10,118 nucleotides of DNA from Methylocystaceae bacterium (lineage in GTDB: Bacteria; Pseudomonadota; Alphaproteobacteria; Rhizobiales; Beijerinckiaceae). The stretch's first letter is position 1, and every line of letters begins with the position of its first letter. The DNA lies in assembly GCA_003152255.1 (NCBI GenBank), contig PLZT01000167.1, positions 1-10,118 on the forward strand, in the 5' to 3' direction. Below the pieces are notes generated by a model. It worked only from the letters and a program-made list of their open reading frames with translations, was not told where the DNA came from and searched no databases. Positions 6,309 to 10,118 of this stretch are shown here, in pieces. A program made the position numbers and the translations under genes.

Positions 6309-6629
6309 ATGCGGCTTCTATTCATGTCGGCGGTCTCGTTCGCCTTTGGTTTGATCCTGACGGGCTGCGCGTCGTCAGAACTCGGATTCGATCCGGCGAC
6401 GAGAACGTTCGCCTCCGAGATACGGTTGTATCGCTCGGAGATTGGTTACAAAATCACCTGTGAAAATGGAACGCGGTTCTGCCTCCAACGGGCCGAGGCC
6501 ATCTGCGCGGGGCGCTACTTAATAGCTGGTTGGCCGTCGAAATCGCCACGGGTTCAGGCTCTCCTGAATATGCGGATTGAAACCGTGAACACGGATAATC
6601 CGAGCATCATAAAGATCGTCTGCGAATGA
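6309..6629 (+). CDS. Small cysteine-rich lipoprotein of unknown function
   Basis: A 106-residue product with a lipoprotein signal: MRLL, a hydrophobic helix, then LTGC with the lipidated cysteine at residue 20. The mature part has four further cysteines (C51, C58, C66, C105), enough for two disulfides in the periplasm. A stretch from about residue 44 (IGYKITCENGTRFCLQRAEA) resembles small Cys-containing envelope proteins, but I recognise no domain. A 12-codon upstream extension exists from ATG 6273, but ATG 6309 is chosen because it gives a normal signal peptide and follows GGGGGGAGG. It is divergent from the antiporter, with 132 bp between them that should hold both promoters. Confidence 0.78.
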   Translation: MRLLFMSAVSFAFGLILTGCASSELGFDPATRTFASEIRLYRSEIGYKITCENGTRFCLQRAEAICAGRYLIAGWPSKSPRVQALLNMRIETVNTDNPSIIKIVCE

Positions 6630-6709
6630 GTCCGCGCCGAAAACATCTGGCGAACGGAGCGAAGCAGGCGTAGCTTAGGTCTGTCGTGGCGCCAGCCGGT
6701 GAAAACACC

Positions 6710-7495
6710 ATGCAATGGATCTACATTCTCGATCAATGGATTTACATTCTCGGCGCGGTGATAGCCCTATACGTCCTCGGCTCGCTCCGCGTCATTAAGC
6801 AGTATGAGCGAGGAGTCGTCTTTCTTCTGGGAAAATTCGAGGGCGTCCGCGGACCCGGGCTCAGGCTCATCTTGCATCCCATCCAACAGATGACGCGCGT
6901 ATCCTTGCGGACGGTTACGATGCAAATCCCTTCGCAAAAAATCATCACGAAAGATAACGTTTCGATCGATATCGCGGCGGTCGCGTACTATCATATTTCC
7001 GATCCGGAAAGAGCCGTGATCGCGATTGAGAACGTCTACAATGCGATCAATCAGATCAGCCAGACCACCGTACGTAACGTCGTTGGTCGATTCAGCCTCG
7101 ATCAACTTCTCTCGGACACCGCGAGCATCAACGAGCAAATCAAGAATGTCATCGACCTCCACACGGAGCCATGGGGGACCCAGGTGACGGCGGTCGAAAT
7201 CAAAGACATCATACTGCCCGATAATATGCAGCGCGCAATGGCGAAGGAAGCCGAGGCCGAACGCGAGCGTCGCGCGAAAATCGTGGCCGCCGAAGGAGAA
7301 TACCAGGCCGCGGTCAAGCTCGGCCAAGCAGCCGACATCATCACGCAGCACCCCGTGGCGCTTCAGCTCCGCACCCTCCAGACGATGGCGGAGATCTCGG
7401 TTGAAAAGAACTCAACCATCATCTTCCCCGCGCAGTTCATGACCACGGTTCAGGAAGCTATCGCGCTGATGTCAAAGGACTCGGCGTCAAAATAG
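6710..7495 (+). CDS. Stomatin/slipin-family SPFH (band 7) membrane protein
   Basis: A 261-residue membrane scaffold protein. One N-terminal hydrophobic helix (about 11-26) anchors it. The SPFH domain follows, with [20 protein letters not shown] at 32-51, a conserved start, then [17 protein letters not shown] and [20 protein letters not shown] at 168-187. The last of these leads into the helical oligomerisation segment ([15 protein letters not shown]). Such proteins form ring-like oligomers that organise membrane microdomains and often regulate proteases. Most slipins pair with an NfeD gene, but none is adjacent here. A GTG eight codons upstream (6686) is an alternative start; ATG 6710 has GGTGA seven bases before it and is preferred. 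The first residues contain a repeated QWIYIL. Confidence 0.93.
   Translation: MQWIYILDQWIYILGAVIALYVLGSLRVIKQYERGVVFLLGKFEGVRGPGLRLILHPIQQMTRVSLRTVTMQIPSQKIITKDNVSIDIAAVAYYHISDPERAVIAIENVYNAINQISQTTVRNVVGRFSLDQLLSDTASINEQIKNVIDLHTEPWGTQVTAVEIKDIILPDNMQRAMAKEAEAERERRAKIVAAEGEYQAAVKLGQAADIITQHPVALQLRTLQTMAEISVEKNSTIIFPAQFMTTVQEAIALMSKDSASK
6713..6754 (+). repeat. 21-bp tandem duplication at the slipin N-terminus
   Basis: Two adjacent 21-base units, 6713-6733 and 6734-6754, match at 18 of 21 positions. They encode QWIYILD and QWIYILG, so the frame is kept and the hydrophobic anchor gains seven residues. The differences suggest the duplication is not brand-new. Confidence 0.85.
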
Positions 7496-7598
7496 TCTAG
7501 AGGATGATCCCGAACAAGCAGGAGGCCTTTCGCCCGCGGCTGATCAGGTCTATCTGCGATGAGCTAATCGGGTCGAGCGGCTCAAGAGGAGCGGCGCC

Positions 7599-7805
7599 AT
7601 GAGCAACGCAGACGAGAAACGCGTCAGTCGCATCGCTGAGCGCAATGGTTTTCGTCTGGAGAAGGCAGGACACGGAAAGGGGCACGGCCGTTTCTACATC
7701 GTGAATCCGGTCGAGGGCGCAAGGATGCGTTCCGGCGTCGCCGACCACGAGTATTCCTTTTCGTTGGAGGAAGCTGAGGCTTGGCTTTCCGCCCACTCGA
7801 AATGA
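7599..7805 (+). CDS. Small hypothetical protein (68 aa)
   Basis: An unrecognised 68-residue soluble protein. ATG 7599 follows a clear AAGAGGAG ribosome-binding site. The N-terminal half is basic (KRVSRIAERNGFRLEKAGHG), the middle has GRFYIVNP, which looks like a beta strand, and the end has SFSLEEAEAWLSAHSK, an acidic helix. The alternation suggests a small alpha-beta fold. Short proteins with a strand followed by an xLEEAEAWL-type helix are frequent in rhizobial genomes without assigned function. It lies 103 bp behind the slipin gene on the same strand and could be co-transcribed. Coding is supported by the ribosome-binding site and the sensible composition. Confidence 0.75.
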   Translation: MSNADEKRVSRIAERNGFRLEKAGHGKGHGRFYIVNPVEGARMRSGVADHEYSFSLEEAEAWLSAHSK

Positions 7806-8043
7806 GCCCGGAGCTCGCCGGCGCGTTCTCCTGGAGCTGGCGCGAAGTGGCCGGGGATAGAGGTCTGCTTTTGGCGCAAACCCGCGGTGCGGGACCCCGT
7901 CTACCGCGGCCAAGTTCAGCGAAAGCTTCGCTCGTCTCGCGGAGACATGCCTTTGGTTGACCGGGCCGACGCGACAATCCCATCATTTCGCCGCCATTGC
8001 CCGCGACAAATAGCGGCTCAACCAACGAACGAACGGCTCGCCA

Positions 8044-8856
8044 ATGTCGCGTATGCGTCCTCTTATCCTATGTCTCGCGTTCGGCGCTCTCCTTTCGGGG
8101 AGCCATTCCGCCGTCGCGCAATATTATTATCCGCCCTATCCGCCCTATTCGGCCTATCCATCGGGCGGCGACTATCCCGGCGAGCAGCAGCGCGGCTATG
8201 GTGGCCCCTCGCGAGACGGCTATGATTACGAACCGTCGCGGCGCCCACGCGTGGGACGCGACTACGACGACGATCTCGACAACGAGCAGCGGGCGGCGCC
8301 CTCCAAACGCCTCCACCCGCGCGGCAGAGCCCGCGTCGCCGCTCTGCCGGCGGACGCCGATCCGAATTACTCCACCTCGGTCGATTACGACGATGAGGTC
8401 GACGCCGAGACGACGGCGAGCCTGGTCGACGATCCGACCGGGGAGCGCTCCGGCGCGATCACCATCGACACGAAGAAGCGCAAGCTTTACCTGTCGGTCG
8501 GCGCCGGCCAGGCGATCGAATATGGCATTGGCGTCGGTCGCGAGGGGTTCGCCTGGAAGGGCGTCGCCCAGATCGGCCGCAAGGCGTTCTGGCCGGGCTG
8601 GACGCCGCCGCCGGAAATGCTGCTGCGCCGTCCCGATTTGCCCAGGCACATGGACGGCGGCATGGAGAACCCGCTTGGCGCGAGGGCGCTTTATCTGTTC
8701 AAGGGCGACAAGGATTCGATGTTTCGTATCCATGGGACCAACGAGCCGGACACGATCGGGCAGGCCGTGTCGTCGGGCTGCATCCGCATGCTCAACGCCG
8801 ACGTGATCGACCTCTATCGGCGCGTCAGCAAGGGCGCGCGCGTGGTGGTGAGGTGA
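8044..8856 (+). CDS. Secreted L,D-transpeptidase (YkuD/ErfK family)
   Basis: A 270-residue exported enzyme that forms 3-3 peptidoglycan crosslinks or anchors proteins to the wall. A signal peptide covers residues 1-25 with an AVA|Q cleavage. Residues 26-130 are a low-complexity linker, first Tyr/Pro-rich (YYYPPYPPYSAYP), then Asp/Arg-rich. The catalytic YkuD domain runs about 137-270, with SGAITIDTKKRKLYLSVG at its start. The active site HGT at 230-232 and SSGCIRM at 243-249 supplies catalytic C246 with H230 and R248, all present. WTPPPEM near 186-192 is typical of the alphaproteobacterial branch. No strong ribosome-binding site is visible; a second Met at residue 4 is a possible start. Function depends on meso-DAP peptidoglycan, which fits a Gram-negative host. 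Confidence 0.95.
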   Translation: MSRMRPLILCLAFGALLSGSHSAVAQYYYPPYPPYSAYPSGGDYPGEQQRGYGGPSRDGYDYEPSRRPRVGRDYDDDLDNEQRAAPSKRLHPRGRARVAALPADADPNYSTSVDYDDEVDAETTASLVDDPTGERSGAITIDTKKRKLYLSVGAGQAIEYGIGVGREGFAWKGVAQIGRKAFWPGWTPPPEMLLRRPDLPRHMDGGMENPLGARALYLFKGDKDSMFRIHGTNEPDTIGQAVSSGCIRMLNADVIDLYRRVSKGARVVVR

Positions 8857-8887
8857 AGGGCGCGGCGTGAACGGTGAGCGGCGCCCT
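8857..8887 (+). terminator. Possible hairpin after the L,D-transpeptidase gene
   Basis: AGGGCGC at 8857-8863 pairs with GCGCCCT at 8881-8887 around a 17-base loop, starting right after the stop codon. There is no following T run, so it is at best a weak or Rho-assisted terminator. Confidence 0.3.
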
Positions 8888-8932
8888 CGCGTGTGATACG
8901 TCTTGCGCTTGATTGGCTCGTTCAGATCCAAC

Positions 8933-9098
8933 GCCCCAAGCCCCTCACCTCACCTCTCCCCGCGAGCGGGGAGAGGGGCCGTCAACACGGCTCCCTTCGC
9001 CATAAATTTCGAGATAACGATCACATATAAGAATCGGTGGATCGCCGGCCGCCTCGTATCCCCGCTCGCGGGGAGAGGTGCGGTGAGGGGCCTGGGGC
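8933..9098. repeat. MITE-like unit: 39-bp inverted repeats around an 88-bp AT-richer centre
   Basis: The stretch 8933-8971 is the reverse complement of 9060-9098 at 37 of 39 positions. The left arm also carries its own perfect hairpin, CCTCTCCCCGC/GCGGGGAGAGG, at 8953-8976 with a two-base loop; the right arm has a shorter one at 9060-9073. The CTCTCCCCGC-GCGGGGAGAG core is of the type dispersed through many alphaproteobacterial intergenic regions. No coding sequence and no clear target-site duplication were seen. It could be a small non-autonomous transposon, two independent palindromic repeats, or a bidirectional terminator. Confidence 0.7.
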
Positions 9099-9133
9099 AT
9101 TTCGCGCCGCGAAGCGATCAGGCTGAGTTTGTA

Positions 9134-9168
9134 TGACTCCTGGTTTGCTTCGCCGCGCTCGCAATGAT
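9134..9168 (-). repeat. Dispersed intergenic repeat of the GCGAGCGxxGCGAAGCAA type
   Basis: Read on the minus strand, the segment contains CATTGCGAGCGCGGCGAAGC followed by AAACCAGGAGTCA. This resembles a short intergenic repeat familiar from Bradyrhizobium-like genomes. It is noncoding and lies between the inverted-repeat unit and the Ohr gene. The stretch 8857-9267 otherwise holds only the possible hairpin, the inverted-repeat unit and the Ohr ribosome-binding site. Confidence 0.5.
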
Positions 9169-9267
9169 GGGAGCCGCCGAAAACGCTCCGGCGGGATTGC
9201 CGGCTCTCCGATGCGACCTATCCTTTGACTCACCGAAAACCGCGGCGGGACCGCACAGGAGAGCGCG

Positions 9268-9714
9268 ATGACCCAACTCGCAAGCGAACGCACGACCTCC
9301 AAAGGCGGGAAAGTCGTGTACACGGCCAAGACCCACACCACCGGGGGGCGCGAAAACGGCGCCTCGCGCAGTTCAGACGGGCGCCTCGACGTCAAGCTTT
9401 CGCCTCCGGGCTCGGCGGGCGTCGGCACGAATCCTGAGCAGTTGTTCGCGGCCGGTTGGTCGGCCTGTTTCGAAAGCGCGCTCGGAGTGGCGGCCCGCAA
9501 AAGAAAGATTACTCCGCCGGCCGATTTGGCCATCGACGCCGAAGTCGATTTGCATCTGGCGGACGGCGAATATTATCTCAGCGCCCGCCTGAATGTCAGC
9601 CTGCCCGGCGTCGATCCCGAAACGGCCAAGACGCTCGTCCAGGAAGCGCATGAAATTTGTCCGTATTCGAAAGCGACGCGCGGCAACATCGAGGTCGCAA
9701 TCAATTTGGTCTGA
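9268..9714 (+). CDS. ohr: Organic hydroperoxide resistance protein (Ohr, OsmC/Ohr family)
   Basis: A 148-residue thiol peroxidase that reduces organic and fatty-acid hydroperoxides in the cytosol, usually recycled through lipoamide. Residues expected for Ohr are present: R28 in TTGGREN, E57 in TNPEQLFAAG, the peroxidatic C67 in WSACFESAL and the resolving C131 in HEICPYSKATRGN. The C67-C131 spacing of 64 equals that of the Xylella enzyme (C61-C125). This pattern distinguishes Ohr from OsmC. ATG 9268 has AGGAG about seven bases upstream. The usual MarR-type repressor OhrR is not adjacent within the window, and the left neighbour is a repeat region, so regulation is not visible. Confidence 0.96.
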   Translation: MTQLASERTTSKGGKVVYTAKTHTTGGRENGASRSSDGRLDVKLSPPGSAGVGTNPEQLFAAGWSACFESALGVAARKRKITPPADLAIDAEVDLHLADGEYYLSARLNVSLPGVDPETAKTLVQEAHEICPYSKATRGNIEVAINLV

Positions 9715-9764
9715 GCCGGGTTAGCGATTCCGGGGGCGCGTCAACAGATCGAATGGGTCCGCCA

Positions 9765-10118
9765 ATGCCGACCGATGAAGCGGAGATCCTGCGTCAAGCC
9801 GAGCTATGGGGAGAATTGGAGCGCGGCGTCGCCGTCGCCACCGTGGTTCAGACGCTCGGCTCCGCGCCAAGGCCCCCTGGATCGCATCTCGTCGTCGAGG
9901 AGTCCGGTCTCTTTTTCGGCTCGGCTTCAGGCGGCTGCGTCGAAGGCGACGTCATCACGGCGGCGCTCGATGTGATCGGAGATGGCGCGCCGCGGCTGCT
10001 GAACTTCGGCGGCGCGGAGGAGGTCGCATGGCGCCCGGGACTGCCATGCGGCGGCGGCATCGGCGTCCACGTCCAAAAGCTCGACCAAGCCTTGGTGAAA
10101 CTTCTCGCCGACATGCGC
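9765..10118 (+). CDS. XdhC/CoxI-family molybdoenzyme maturation protein, N-terminal part (runs off the right edge)
   Basis: The frame is open from ATG 9765 to the last base, giving 118 residues. XdhC/CoxI proteins bind and sulfurate the molybdenum cofactor and insert it into xanthine-dehydrogenase-type hydroxylases. Motifs are VVQTLGSAPRPPGSHLVV at 27-44, SASGGCVEGDVITAAL at 53-68 and PCGGGIGVHVQ at 94-104, the last two being the conserved cysteine-glycine boxes. An in-frame ATG at 9753 would add four residues; neither start has a strong ribosome-binding site. The C-terminal Rossmann-like domain, if present, lies beyond the window. It is 50 bp behind ohr, so co-transcription is possible but not shown. 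A short separate subunit (CoxI or CoxF-like) remains an alternative. Confidence 0.88.
   Translation, partial: MPTDEAEILRQAELWGELERGVAVATVVQTLGSAPRPPGSHLVVEESGLFFGSASGGCVEGDVITAALDVIGDGAPRLLNFGGAEEVAWRPGLPCGGGIGVHVQKLDQALVKLLADMR

Noticed and set aside
7497..7913. Minus-strand frame across the slipin to 68-aa gene interval
   Set aside because: No recognisable motif, no ribosome-binding site, and it opposes a better-supported small gene.
7806..8043. Possible gene or RNA in the 238-bp gap before the L,D-transpeptidase
   Set aside because: Only GC-rich partial inverted repeats and out-of-frame reading stretches are visible, with no start signal or clean hairpin plus T run.
8068..8931. Minus-strand open frame of 287 codons opposite the L,D-transpeptidase
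   Set aside because: It covers the catalytic domain of a clearly real gene and its translation is Arg/His/Ala-rich without motifs, a usual artefact of high GC.

Overview
The window reads as high-GC alphaproteobacterial chromosome. The protein families and their phrasing resemble Hyphomicrobiales (methylotroph or rhizobial relatives), but this is an inference from protein character, not a database match. It splits into two parts at about position 3417.

Left part (1-3417): one end of an integrated mobile element. A minus-strand, closely packed gene train starts with a tyrosine recombinase (2018-3160). It continues with an unrecognised helical protein, an AlpA/excisionase-type helix-turn-helix protein, a small unknown protein, a stand-alone TSCPD-domain protein, a RuvC-like resolvase and a gene cut by the window edge. 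Several junctions overlap, so the genes are probably translationally coupled. Behind the integrase, at 3369-3417, lies the exact 3' half of a tRNA-Gln (anticodon CTG) with its CCA but no 5' half. This is the expected distal attachment site of an element that inserted into a tRNA-Gln gene. The intact tRNA should lie at the other end of the element, left of the window. Three copies of a TGTCACC-type motif between integrase and attachment site look like arm-type recombinase sites or an int operator.

Right part (3418-10118): ordinary chromosome. In order: a DEDDh 3'-5' exonuclease (minus), a YdjA-like nitroreductase (plus), a CPA2-type cation:proton antiporter (minus), a cysteine-rich small lipoprotein (plus), a stomatin/slipin SPFH protein with a duplicated N-terminal heptad (plus), a 68-residue unknown (plus), a secreted L,D-transpeptidase (plus), an intergenic stretch with a 39-bp inverted repeat and a second dispersed-type repeat, an Ohr peroxidase (plus) and the start of an XdhC/CoxI-type molybdoenzyme maturation factor (plus) that runs off the right edge. 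These do not form one pathway. Several fit a general envelope and stress theme: Ohr for organic peroxides, nitroreductase for redox, slipin and L,D-transpeptidase for the envelope.

No CRISPR array, rRNA or complete tRNA was seen. The most unusual material is the element's gene train and its attachment site.
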